This document shows, piece after piece, positions 45,602 to 54,613 of a stretch of DNA of 64,000 bases. This stretch comes from Oscillospiraceae bacterium (GTDB lineage: Bacteria > Bacillota > Clostridia > Oscillospirales > Acutalibacteraceae): contig CAJTCU010000012.1 in the NCBI GenBank assembly GCA_910574935.1, positions 49,078 to 113,077 on the forward strand, read 5' to 3'. A model generated the notes under the pieces. That model saw nothing but the letters and a program-made list of their open reading frames with translations, was not told the DNA's origin and searched no databases. The position numbers and the translations under genes were made by a program. Every line of letters starts with the position of its first letter. Position 1 is the stretch's first letter.

Positions 45602-45775
45602 TCACCTCCCGCCCGGCTTTTTCAAAAGGCTCTGAAAGCAGGAGCCGCAGGGGATGCCGCGCCAGTAGGGACAGCCACAGCACCGGGAGCCCTCCCGGGG
45701 CTTTTCCGGGCGGGGAGCCCGGGGCCGGGGGCGGCGTTTCATTTCCCGTTCCAAAGGGTTCGATGTGAAATTCAT
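45602..45775 (-). CDS. Small basic Cys-containing protein (57 aa)
   Basis: MNFTSNPLEREMKRRPRPRA... with CCGCPYWRGIPCGSCF near the end, a likely small metal site. ATG 45775 lies inside the end of the DUF4366 gene and TGA 45602 in the ribosome site of the next gene, so it fits tightly into the operon. Confidence 0.6.
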   Translation of the reverse strand: MNFTSNPLEREMKRRPRPRAPRPEKPREGSRCCGCPYWRGIPCGSCFQSLLKKPGGR

Positions 45776-46440
45776 TCTCCGTCCTCCTTTTCTTCTTCCT
45801 CATCCCACGGGGGGAGGTCGTCATACTCACCGCCGCCATAGTCCTCGCCGTATTCCCCGGCCTCGTCAAAATCCTCGCCGGGAGCGGCGGCCTGCTGTTT
45901 CGGGCGGTAAATCTTGAAGTACCACCCGGCCCCGCCGCCGAGGGCCAGCACCACCAGCACCAGCAGGAGCGTCCCCGCCCCGCCGGATTTTTCTGGTTCG
46001 GGCTCGGGCTCCGGCTCGGTAGCAGGTTCGGGCTCCGGCTCCGGGAGCGGTTCGGGTACGGCCTCCGGGGAGGGCTCCGCAAGGGCCATCAAATCGGCCA
46101 CGGTGACGGCGTTCAGAAAGTACACATTTTCCGTCTCCCGCTGGCGGTCAATCACCAGATAGAACACGGACTCGTCCGCCGCCATGATGGTGAAAAATTC
46201 CTTGCCGTCCTGGTCGGTGGCGTTATCCACCATCGTCCCCTGGCCGTCCGGGGTGAACGGATTGGGCTCGGGTTCCGGCATAGGCGTGGGCTCCACGGGG
46301 GCAAGCCCCTCCCACTCCGGGCCGCCCGTACCGTCCTCCCATTCCTCGCCGCCCCCGGCGTAGGCCGTGGTGGTGATGCCGCACAGCAAAAAAGCGGCGC
46401 ACAGAGCCGCCGCCACTACACGATATTTTTTTCCTTTCAT
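45772..46440 (-). CDS. DUF4366-type membrane protein
   Basis: 222 residues. Signal peptide ends near AYAGG; an extracellular part with MAADESVFYLVIDRQ; Pro/Glu repeats; one TM (LLLVLVVLALGGGAGWYF) near 170 and an acidic tail. GGAGGA precedes ATG 46440. In the ancestor its start would overlap the DUF4315 stop (ATGA); the 152-bp element now separates them. Role in transfer unknown. Confidence 0.72.
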   Translation of the reverse strand: MKGKKYRVVAAALCAAFLLCGITTTAYAGGGEEWEDGTGGPEWEGLAPVEPTPMPEPEPNPFTPDGQGTMVDNATDQDGKEFFTIMAADESVFYLVIDRQRETENVYFLNAVTVADLMALAEPSPEAVPEPLPEPEPEPATEPEPEPEPEKSGGAGTLLLVLVVLALGGGAGWYFKIYRPKQQAAAPGEDFDEAGEYGEDYGGGEYDDLPPWDEEEEKEDGE

Positions 46441-46483
46441 TCCGCGTCCTCCTTTTCCGGCCCAGCGGACTTCGGGACATTTT

Positions 46484-46635
46484 GGGTTTGTTGACAAAGT
46501 CGACTCTTGAAAAAAGATGCACAAAATTAAGCGGTGAAATGAGGTTATTCAAAGGAAGGGATCGTCTTTTTCCACCTATTTCTTTGTACGTTTTGCCAAC
46601 GAGCGTTTTTCGTTTAGGACTTTGTCAACAGACCC
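46484..46635 (+). mobile_element. 152-bp non-autonomous element, copy 2
   Basis: Same sequence and orientation as copy 1. Flanked by ATTTT on both sides (46479-46483 and 46636-46640), inside GGGAC-ATTTT-GTCCC (46474-46478 and 46641-46645). It cuts off the natural C-terminus of DUF4315. Confidence 0.92.
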
Positions 46636-46851
46636 ATTTTGTCCCAAAGTGTCCCCGGCCTTGATGCGCTGGAGCACCAGCGGGAGCTCCTCAAGGGAAA
46701 TGCTCATGCCCCGCACGATGTCCACGATTTCCTCGTTCTCGGCCTCCTTGTGTTTCTGTTCCAGCTCTTTCAGCCGGGCCTGCTGGTCGCTGATTTTGGC
46801 CTTGACCTTTTCCATCTCGGCCATGATTTTTGCGCTCTTGCTTATCGCCAT
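46576..46851 (-). CDS. DUF4315 family protein, C-terminus replaced by a mobile element
   Basis: Starts MAISKSAKIMAEMEKVKAKI at ATG 46851, after AAGGAGG. A helical coiled-coil protein of this ICE family. After TLGQN the frame enters copy 2 of the 152-bp element and adds GSVDKVLNEKRSLAKRTKK before stopping. Without it the tail would read TLGQNVPKSAGPEKEDAE with the stop overlapping the next start. Confidence 0.75.
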   Translation of the reverse strand: MAISKSAKIMAEMEKVKAKISDQQARLKELEQKHKEAENEEIVDIVRGMSISLEELPLVLQRIKAGDTLGQNGSVDKVLNEKRSLAKRTKK

Positions 46852-46865
46852 TGAAAACCTCCTTT

Positions 46866-46937
46866 TCATGGTAAACGCCCGTAGGCGTAGAAGTGGGCCT
46901 GCCAGTAGCTGCTGTTTAAGTTGGCGTAGCTGATAGG
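46866..46937 (-). CDS. NlpC/P60 hydrolase gene, 3' exon
   Basis: Encodes PISYANLNSSYWQAHFYAYG and RLP before TGA, the normal end of CD1108-type hydrolases. It joins in frame to the first exon (ending HCGD at 49476) if the group II intron at 46938-49475 is removed. It ends 14 bp before the DUF4315 start. Confidence 0.8.
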   Translation of the reverse strand, partial: PISYANLNSSYWQAHFYAYGRLP

Positions 46938-49475
46938 GTAGAGTAGGAAAGCGCCGCCTTGCCACATTTCTATGGTAGGTCTGCGCAGCCCCCTCCCAAA
47001 ACCGTGCTTGCACCTCTCAATGCACACGGCTCGCCCTCTTTGCTCCATTGCAGAAATAACTCTTAGAATCCATGATGTATTTTCTGGTGGCAGTCATAGC
47101 AAACCACCAAAGTTTTGCGCCGTTTTGCTATCATTACCTGTTCCCACGGTTCTTTTCCTTTCAGGTTCTTCACCTTGTTTACATGGTGAACCTCCAATTT
47201 CCCACCTGCCTTTCCGCAAAGTTCGCATATTCTGGCTTTTAACCGGTCATCAATCGTGGTTCTCCCTTTGGAAATAACCGTTACTATCGCAGGCTCTATG
47301 TCCTCACACTTTTTGCCGTCAATCTCATTGAACTTTGTAAGGCGGCGGATTTTCTTCCCGGCTTTCGTTTCATAGGGAATCCCCCAGCGTTTCTCACCAA
47401 TGCGGTACTTGTCATAAATTTTAGACAGCTTGCACCGGTGTTTGCCGGACAGTGTTTTCAGACAGCTGTACTCCATTAGATAGCTGAAATAGTTTAGGTT
47501 CCGGTAATTGCTGGCAAGATGATAGTAGTTGCATATCCCCCTTAGTTCAGCGTCAAAGACCGTCACAATCTCTAAATCTGTGTGGCGCAACAGTGACAGC
47601 CTCCCAGCCGGTTCCAGTTTCCCGTTATCGGCTCTTTGTTTGACAATGCCTTTAGAAAACAGAAACTTTTCGATTTTATCCTGGAAGGGTATCAGTAATT
47701 CCACGGTATTATTCATTGTGCGCTGTCTGCATTTCTTCCACGGCTTCACCTGCTGGTCACGGCGCACCCGCACATCATAGCCCAAAAATCTTGCGGGTGT
47801 ACTGCTATGGGTTATCAGCGTCTTTTCTTGGCTTAGTTCCATTTTCAGGGTATCTTGGATAAACTCCGTGAGTTTCGCCTTAATCCATTCGCAGTCCTGC
47901 TTGTTCCCATTTACGGCAATCAGGAAATCATCAGCGTAGCGGACATATTTAATCTTTTTGTCATCGCATAGCTTCGCCGGGGTTTTATACAACTCTCCCG
48001 ACAGCTTCTTGTATTCCGCTATCAGCAGGTCACGCTCTGTACCGTCCTCCCGGCGGTCTATCTTTCTTTTGAGGTTTGCCCGCTTTCTTGCTATCGCCTG
48101 ATATGCCGGCGTTGTTTTGTACGGTGTCTTGACATCAAACTCCTTTTTCAATTCCTCAACATAGCTGTCCAGTTCATTCAGGTAGATATTCGCAAGGATT
48201 GGTGAAATAATCCCGCCCTGCGGACAGCCGCTGTAAGTACCATAGTATTTCCAGTTCTCCATGTAGCCTGCCTTTAAAAACAGCTGAATGAGGTTTAGGA
48301 ATCTGGCGTCCCTGATTTTCTTTTTTAGTACGGAAATCAGCACCGTGTGGTTGATGTTGTCGAAACAGCCTTTTATATCGCCCTCAATAAACCAGCCTGC
48401 CCCAATAAACTCCTTCTTGAGTTGCGCTAATGCGGTGTGGCAGCTTCTTCCTGGGCGAAACCCGTGTGAATAGTGTGAGAAAACCGGCTCGTAAACTGCC
48501 TCCAAAACCATTCTCATGCTTTCCTGAACCAGCTTGTCCGCAAAAGTTGGCAGCCCTAAAGGGCGCATTTTCCCGTTGGACTTCTGGATATAGGTTCGGC
48601 GTACTGGCTTCGGGCAGTATGTTCCCGTCCTCAACGCTTCAATAATCCGCTCTACATATACCTCACTGAATCCGTCCGCCGTATCCTCATTCACGCCTTT
48701 TGTTCCAGCACCGTCATTTGAGTACAAATGCTGGTAGGCGGTAAAGTATATATCCGGGCGGAGCAGATAACGGTAGAGCCTTGTAAATATTTCATCATGG
48801 TGTTTCTTTGAGTTTTCCTGCAATTTGGTTAAAATCTCCATTGTTGGTTTCATTGAGGTTTTCCTCCCTAATCAATTTTTGATTTTAATTCGCTCAGACT
48901 GCTTCCCTTCGCCATGTGAGCGGCTTTCCCTGTCTTTTCAGGGTTCTCGGACTACTATGGAAGCTCCGTTGCCATGCCAGATTTTCAGTGTCTGCCACAT
49001 AGCCCTTGCGGGCATTCTGGTTTAGGCAATCTCCAGTTAACGAAAGTAGTAGGTAAGTGTGAATTGTCGGATATGCTTTCGTTCCGTTGACACCGGTTCT
49101 CCGGCGTGCCGTGCGTGATAATTGATAACCTGCCGGAAGGCAACCCTTTCCGGCATTGCTGATAACGTGTCTGAAGGTTCGCCTTTCTAACACTGTTCGC
49201 ACCATAGGTTTCAGGCAAATTTCCTATGCCCACACTGAACAGGGACTGGGAACTCACAAGATTCAAACCCAGAATTATCCTCATATTCACTTATCCTTGC
49301 GGTTCAGTCGCACCCGATTGCCTTTAGGTGACTTTCCGCTTTCCTGACGTGCTATGTTCCCGTGTCAGCTTTCGCCTTTCGGTTAGTCAGGTGGATTCCC
49401 GTGTTATCTTACGGGGTAGTACCTTCAATCTATCCCCCTTTCATCTACTTCTACTTTCGCCCTATCTGGACGCAC
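46938..49475 (-). mobile_element. Group II intron, 2538 bp
   Basis: On the minus strand it opens with GTGCGTCCAGATAGGG, the usual GUGYG start, and ends CTCTAC at 46938. Domain V is at 47031-46998 (GAGCCGTGTGCATT...GCACGGTTT with a GAG-AGGTGC loop). Boundaries are fixed by restoring the host reading frame exactly. Encodes a reverse transcriptase with an HNH endonuclease. Probably splicing-competent. Confidence 0.85.
47063..48853 (-). CDS. ltrA: Group II intron reverse transcriptase/maturase
   Basis: 596 residues. RT domain with catalytic YADD in IKYVRYADDFLIAVNGN, maturase domain X, and C-terminal HNH endonuclease with CELCGKAGG...EVHHVNKVKNLKG...CYDCHQKIHHG. It helps the intron fold, then carries out retrohoming into a DNA target. 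Encoded in domain IV. Confidence 0.92.
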   Translation of the reverse strand: MKPTMEILTKLQENSKKHHDEIFTRLYRYLLRPDIYFTAYQHLYSNDGAGTKGVNEDTADGFSEVYVERIIEALRTGTYCPKPVRRTYIQKSNGKMRPLGLPTFADKLVQESMRMVLEAVYEPVFSHYSHGFRPGRSCHTALAQLKKEFIGAGWFIEGDIKGCFDNINHTVLISVLKKKIRDARFLNLIQLFLKAGYMENWKYYGTYSGCPQGGIISPILANIYLNELDSYVEELKKEFDVKTPYKTTPAYQAIARKRANLKRKIDRREDGTERDLLIAEYKKLSGELYKTPAKLCDDKKIKYVRYADDFLIAVNGNKQDCEWIKAKLTEFIQDTLKMELSQEKTLITHSSTPARFLGYDVRVRRDQQVKPWKKCRQRTMNNTVELLIPFQDKIEKFLFSKGIVKQRADNGKLEPAGRLSLLRHTDLEIVTVFDAELRGICNYYHLASNYRNLNYFSYLMEYSCLKTLSGKHRCKLSKIYDKYRIGEKRWGIPYETKAGKKIRRLTKFNEIDGKKCEDIEPAIVTVISKGRTTIDDRLKARICELCGKAGGKLEVHHVNKVKNLKGKEPWEQVMIAKRRKTLVVCYDCHQKIHHGF

Positions 49476-51110
49476 GTCGCCACAGTGTATCATCATCCCG
49501 TCCCCCACATAGATGCCACAGTGGGAGACTCCCGGGGTGTCATAGGTTCCCTTGAAGAAAACAAGGTCGCCGGGGCGGGGGGAGCTGGTGCGGGTGCAGA
49601 TGTTGTAAAGCCCCTGGGCCCCCAGCCGCCCCACGTTCCAGCCGGAATGATTGACTACCCACGAAACAAAGCCGGAGCAGTCAAAGGACGTGGCCGGGGA
49701 GCTCCCGCCCCATACATAGGGATAACCGAGGTATTTCTCGGCCTCGGAGAGCATCGCCGCGAATGTTTCATCGTCCAGATATTCCCCCGGCACTTCGTAG
49801 CCTTCCGGCGGGCTGGTGTATTTCCCCACATAGGACGAGCCGGGAAAGAGGTCTGGGCGGTTGCCCAGCGTAGCCATGTAGAGGGAATACCGGGAAACCT
49901 TGTCCTCCCCCATGATGTAGATAGGGAGATGGGAAAGGTTGAAGTTATCCAGTGTCACAGTACAGATGTAGTAATCGTAATACACCCGGTAGCTGTCGGT
50001 GTGGGTATTGCCGTCCTCGTCCGTCCATGTATCCGTTTCGATGTAGTACCGCCGCTCCTTTACCACGTTCTCTGTCAGCGTGTACTGGCGGTCAAAGAGC
50101 ATCCGCAACGTAGGCTGGACATCCGCCAGCGTCCACTCGCCCTCATGCCATGCGCTCAATAAGGAAATCAGCACATAGGGGTCATGTTCGATAGCGTCCA
50201 AATCAAAATGGTACTCGTCATAGTCGTGTGTGCTTTCGTAGGTATCGAGATAATGCTGGAGCTCCGCCTCCAGCGAACAATAAGCGGCCTCGGCCCCCAG
50301 CATATCCCCGTCCTGGGCGGGGTAGGTGGTGGCCCCAACCGCGCCTGCGGCGGCATTCCCCAAAGTGATAAGGGAGGACGAGCAGGACTGGAGCGACAAA
50401 ATGAGCACCACGCAGGCCAGCGCGATAAGCGTCCCCACGGGATGCCGTTTCACGAAAGCCACGGCCCGCTCCGCCAGCTTTTCCGTGGCGGCGGCGGTTT
50501 TCCCGGCGGCCTTGGCCCCTTGTTTCGCGGTCTGTTTCGCCGCCTGCCGCGCTTGTTTGGCGTATTGTTTTTTTAATTTCTGCTTGTGCCAATAGCGGGT
50601 AACTGCATTTTTTGCAAGCTCCGGGTTCTCCTGCGCGGCCATGCGGAACTGGTAGTCCGCCCGGGCCTTGATGTACTGCGCCTCGGCCTTATGGACGGCC
50701 CGGGCCGGGTGCTCCCGGATGCGCTTTTTCGCATACCGCGTCCCATGCCGGAGGGCGGCCTCGCCCACAAGCTCGGAGCGGTGGGCCCCCTCGGTTCCCA
50801 CGTTTTCATGCTCCACCTCATAAACCTTGCCATGCACAAAGCCGTGGACGTTCCATCCGGCTGCCCCCAGCACCCGGCGCACCGGGCCCCGGGGTTTAGG
50901 GGGCTTTTTGCCCTCCAGCTTTTTCCGGGCCCGGTTCAGCTTGTCCTCCCGCGTCTCCATGCGGAGCTTGGATTTGCTGATTTTTTCCTGTTCGCTTTCC
51001 ATGCGGAATTTCGATTTTTTGGTTTTGGGGCCCTTGGGGGACTTTGGGACATTTTGTCCCGAAGTGCCCTTGTCCCCGGCGGGCCCGGCGTTATTCGTTC
51101 CTCTGGTCAT
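49476..51110 (-). CDS. NlpC/P60 hydrolase, CD1108-type, 5' exon
   Basis: 545 codons, interrupted by the group II intron after HCGD; joined to 46866-46937 it gives 568 residues. Basic N-terminal tail, one TM at ~228-245, a middle domain, then NlpC/P60 at ~440 with Cys in FDCSGFVSW and His in GVSHCGIYVGDG. In conjugation it opens peptidoglycan for the channel. It overlaps the VirB4 end by 20 bp. A palindrome at 51046 lies in its N-terminal codons as SGQNVPK. Confidence 0.86.
51046..51060. repeat. ICE palindrome copy 7
   Basis: GGGAC-ATTTT-GTCCC, translated inside the NlpC/P60 N-terminus as GQNVP. Confidence 0.85.
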
Positions 51111-53433
51111 TGGCTATATCCTCCGGGCGGGTGGTGAGCAGGTTGTAAATCTCACCCTTGGGGAAACGGTCAACAAAGGGGATAGTCACATTCCCATAGA
51201 ACAGCAGGCCCTCGCCGGAGTTGCTATGGGTGATATAGGAAAGCTGGTGCTCAGAAATGCAGAGCTGTTTTGCGATGATGGCCCGGTCGCTCTGGGCCTG
51301 GGAGAGCAGGACGAGAAAATCGGTGTTATCCAGAATGTTCTCAATCTCCCGGCTGGCCAAAAGGTCTTTCACGTTCTGCGTGAGGGCCGAGGGCACACAG
51401 CCCTTTTTGCGGAGCATCTTCCACACCGCCACAAAGTAGCTGGCGGTCAGCGGGTCTCGGAGCAGGATGTGGAACTCGTCAAAGTAGCACCATGTCGCCG
51501 CCCCGTTCTGGTAGTTGGTATTCACCGCCGAGGTGACAAACTCGTTGGTGACGTGCATCGCAATCTTGCGGAGGTTCTCCCCCAGCCCTTTTAAGACGAT
51601 GCACACCACCCGGGAGCTCAAGTCCACATTAGTCGGGTGGTTGAACAGATTAAGGGAGCCCGTACAGTAGAGCTCAAGGGCAGTCGCCACGCGCTTTGCC
51701 TCCGGCTCCGGCTGTTTCAAGAGCTCCTCGTACAAGTCCTGGAGCAAGGGCATTTTTGCGCCCTCCAGCCCCAGCGCAAGCTCCCGGTACACCAGCCGCA
51801 CACAGCGGTCGATAACGGTTTTCTCTATGGGTTGCAGGCCGTCCTTGCCGCCCACCACCAGCTCACAGAGGGAAAGCAGGAAGTCGGCTTTCATGGACAG
51901 CGGGCTGTCCTCGTCATTCAAGCCCATCTGAATATCCATCGGGTTGATATGGTGGGGGCTGTCCGGGGCGATCTCGATGACCTGCCCGCCCAGCCGCCGC
52001 ACCAGCGGGGAATATTCCCCCATCGGGTCAACGATAACGATGCGGTCTTGGGTGGCGAGAAAGACGTTTATCAATTCCCGCTTGGCGGCAAAGCTCTTGC
52101 CGGAGCCCGTGGAGCCGAGATACATCCCATTGGCGGATTTCAGCTTTTTCCGGTCAGCCATGATGACGTTGTGGGAAAGGGCGTTCATGCCGTAGTAGAG
52201 GGCCTGCCCGCCCATACGGAGCTCCCTGGTCATAAAGGGAATGAAAATCGCGGTGGAGCTTGTTGTCATGCCCCGCTGTATCTGCACGTCATTGTAGCCC
52301 AGGGCCAGCGAGGACATAAAGCCCTGTTCCTGCTGCCAGTCCAGCCGCTTTAGGGCACAGTTGTATTTCTGCGCGATGCCGGAGACGGTGAACACGTCAT
52401 TTTCCAGCCGCTGGCGGGTGGGGGCGAGGTTGATGACGGTGAACGTCAAAAGGAACATCCGCTCATTCCTTGACTGCAAATCCCCCAAGAGCTCCGCCGC
52501 GTCCTTGCTGAACGTGATAAGGTCGGGTGGCAGGATGTCCATGTCATACCCGGCGCGGACGGCCTTTTTCTGCTCCTCCACTTTCATCTTGTCGATGTCC
52601 GAGATTTTCCCCTTGATGGTCTTTATCGCCTTTAACTGGTCAACGGTCTGGATGTGCATGGTGACGGTGAGCTCCGCGTCCAGCTCCAGAATTTCCCGCA
52701 AAAGGCGGTCAGAGAGCTCGGACGCCAAAATCTGGAGATAGGACGCCGCGCCCCAAAAGCCGCCCACACGGAAGAACCGGGAACTGCGGAAGTCAAAGCC
52801 GCCGCTGGGGGTGATGAAGTCCTTTGTCCCCATGCCCGTTTTGGAAATATCCGCCCAGCTAAAGCAGAACGGCTCCCGCCGTCCGGGGTGCATCTGGCCA
52901 TGCAAGAGGGCCAGCCGCTCCCGCCCGTCCAGCGAGGACGAGGGAACGCCCAGCCGGTGGAGGTTCCCCATCACATCCGCCTCCACCCGGTCAAGCCGGG
53001 GCCGGGCCTCGGCAATCCCCCCGGCGGGGACTCCGAACGTGATATACTTGGAGCGTTCGATGCCGTTGTTGCTCCGGGCAATCTGCCGTTTCAGCATCCC
53101 CACGAACTCGCCCCGGATGCTGTCAAAGTCGTCCTGCTGGGCGGGGATGTTCACCTCATAGCGGCTGGTGGAGTGGGAGCGGCGGTTGATAAAGGAGAGC
53201 TGGACGGGGAGGGCGCTGTCGAAGTAGTTGAGGAACGAGCTCCACCCGCTGAAAATCGCGGACTGATCCTCGGTGGATGCCACGGAATAGTTGATGTCCT
53301 CATATTCCACGGTCTTTGTGTAGAGCCCGCCGGGGAGCTGGCACACGCCGTCCGGGTGCATCGCCACATAGGGGATGGACTGCTGGGCCGACAACGCCGC
53401 CTTATTCTTTCTTTTGCTTTTTCGGTTTTCCAT
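51091..53433 (-). CDS. VirB4-like conjugation ATPase
   Basis: 780 residues. Walker A GSTGSGKSFAAKREL near 445, Walker B-like CYFDEFHILL, and the late VLLSQAQSDRAIIAK. The N-terminal half is a typical TraC/VirB4 arm. Powers the type IV secretion channel. Its start lies inside the end of prgI. GTP/ATP binding and hexamer formation are inferred from family. Confidence 0.9.
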   Translation of the reverse strand: MENRKSKRKNKAALSAQQSIPYVAMHPDGVCQLPGGLYTKTVEYEDINYSVASTEDQSAIFSGWSSFLNYFDSALPVQLSFINRRSHSTSRYEVNIPAQQDDFDSIRGEFVGMLKRQIARSNNGIERSKYITFGVPAGGIAEARPRLDRVEADVMGNLHRLGVPSSSLDGRERLALLHGQMHPGRREPFCFSWADISKTGMGTKDFITPSGGFDFRSSRFFRVGGFWGAASYLQILASELSDRLLREILELDAELTVTMHIQTVDQLKAIKTIKGKISDIDKMKVEEQKKAVRAGYDMDILPPDLITFSKDAAELLGDLQSRNERMFLLTFTVINLAPTRQRLENDVFTVSGIAQKYNCALKRLDWQQEQGFMSSLALGYNDVQIQRGMTTSSTAIFIPFMTRELRMGGQALYYGMNALSHNVIMADRKKLKSANGMYLGSTGSGKSFAAKRELINVFLATQDRIVIVDPMGEYSPLVRRLGGQVIEIAPDSPHHINPMDIQMGLNDEDSPLSMKADFLLSLCELVVGGKDGLQPIEKTVIDRCVRLVYRELALGLEGAKMPLLQDLYEELLKQPEPEAKRVATALELYCTGSLNLFNHPTNVDLSSRVVCIVLKGLGENLRKIAMHVTNEFVTSAVNTNYQNGAATWCYFDEFHILLRDPLTASYFVAVWKMLRKKGCVPSALTQNVKDLLASREIENILDNTDFLVLLSQAQSDRAIIAKQLCISEHQLSYITHSNSGEGLLFYGNVTIPFVDRFPKGEIYNLLTTRPEDIANDQRNE

Positions 53434-53776
53434 TCACTGCCTCCTTTCCCGCCTGCCCGGTAAAGGGCGCGTAGATGTTCCCGGTCTTGTAGGGCCTCAC
53501 GCCGGGCCGCAGGTACTTGGCCCGGATGATGTTCTTCACCACCTTTTCCAGCGGCAGGCCGTCTTTCTCATACATCGCCAGCAGGAACGCCGGGAGCATG
53601 ATGCCCAGCATCAGGAACAGCGCCGCCGTGTTCCCCAGTGCGCTCCGGGCCAGCAGGTAGGAGGGGACTCCCACAAGGGCCGCGCCGCCAAAGCACACAA
53701 GCTGGCGTTTCGTCAGATTGAAAGCGATTTTCGTCTTGATTTTGGATAAGTCGTTAGGTACATTCACATAGGGCAT
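53402..53776 (-). CDS. PrgI-type membrane protein
   Basis: 124 residues from ATG 53776 (GGAGGC upstream). Begins YVNVPNDLSKIKTKIAFNLT, a PrgI feature, with two TM segments at ~28-70. VirB3-like partner of VirB4 in Gram-positive T4SS. Overlaps VirB4 by 32 bp. Confidence 0.85.
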   Translation of the reverse strand: MPYVNVPNDLSKIKTKIAFNLTKRQLVCFGGAALVGVPSYLLARSALGNTAALFLMLGIMLPAFLLAMYEKDGLPLEKVVKNIIRAKYLRPGVRPYKTGNIYAPFTGQAGKEAVNGKPKKQKKE

Positions 53777-53824
53777 TTCAAGCCTCCTTTCCTTTGGGAC
53801 TCGTCGGCACAAACTTCACTCCGC

Positions 53825-54613
53825 TCACTTCGGGACATTTTGGGTCTGTTGACAAAGTCCTAAACGAAAAACGCTCGTTGGCAAAACGTACAAAGAAATA
53901 GGTGGAAAAAGACGATCCCTTCCTTTGAATAACCTCATTTCACCGCTTAATTTTGTGCATCTTTTTTCAAGAGTCGACTTTGTCAACAAACCCATTTTGT
54001 CCCAAAGCTCGCCCCGTTCCGTTGCGCCTCCTCTCCCCACAAAGTCTGCCGACTTTGCGGGGGCCCCGAAATTTTGAAGTCCCTCGGTGGGCTCCACCTC
54101 ATTCCCCCACACGTCCCAGCCGGGGGCCGTCTGGCGGGCGAACAGCTCCACCCGGGGCACGTCCCCCATAAGGGCCACGATTTTTTCACGGGCCTCGTCC
54201 GGCTTTTTGCTGTGGCCCTCGATAGGGGAGATGATGAACTGGTGGACGTTGGGGGCCTTGCGCCGGGGATGCCCACGGGTCGCCAGCAGGCACACCTCCG
54301 CATTGGCCCGCGTCCAAAAGCCCAGCCCGTAAAACCAACTGTCCGCCTTTTTGTTCTTTTTCAGCCAGACAAAGCCCACGGACTTATACTGGAAGCCCCA
54401 CGCCTTGATAAGCCGCAGGGCCTCCGGGAGCTGGGGGAACGTGGCCCACAGAAAAAGAACGCTGTCCGGGGCCGCCAAATCCGCCACGGGCAACGCGCAT
54501 AATTCCTCAATCCCCATCGTGGGGTAGTGCCGCTCCGCCGCACCTTGCAGGCCCTTTTGGGCATACCGCCACGGCGGGTCGGCGTATATCACGTTATATT
54601 TACCGATAGTCAC
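53825..54613 (-). CDS. MT-A70-type adenine methyltransferase, tail altered by a mobile element
   Basis: 262 residues from GTG 54613. Motif DPPW in YADPPWRY and the SAM region near FLWATFPQLPEA define MT-A70; the family makes N6-methyladenine. From residue ~212 the frame runs through copy 3 of the 152-bp element (starting GLLTKSTLEKRC). Without it the tail would begin WDKMSRSERSEV. The catalytic core is intact. Confidence 0.82.
   Translation of the reverse strand: MTIGKYNVIYADPPWRYAQKGLQGAAERHYPTMGIEELCALPVADLAAPDSVLFLWATFPQLPEALRLIKAWGFQYKSVGFVWLKKNKKADSWFYGLGFWTRANAEVCLLATRGHPRRKAPNVHQFIISPIEGHSKKPDEAREKIVALMGDVPRVELFARQTAPGWDVWGNEVEPTEGLQNFGAPAKSADFVGRGGATERGELWDKMGLLTKSTLEKRCTKLSGEMRLFKGRDRLFPPISLYVLPTSVFRLGLCQQTQNVPK
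53842..53993 (-). mobile_element. 152-bp non-autonomous element, copy 3
   Basis: Exact reverse complement of copies 1 and 2. Flanked by ATTTT (53837-53841 and 53994-53998) inside GGGAC-ATTTT-GTCCC (53832-53836 and 53999-54003). Confidence 0.92.
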
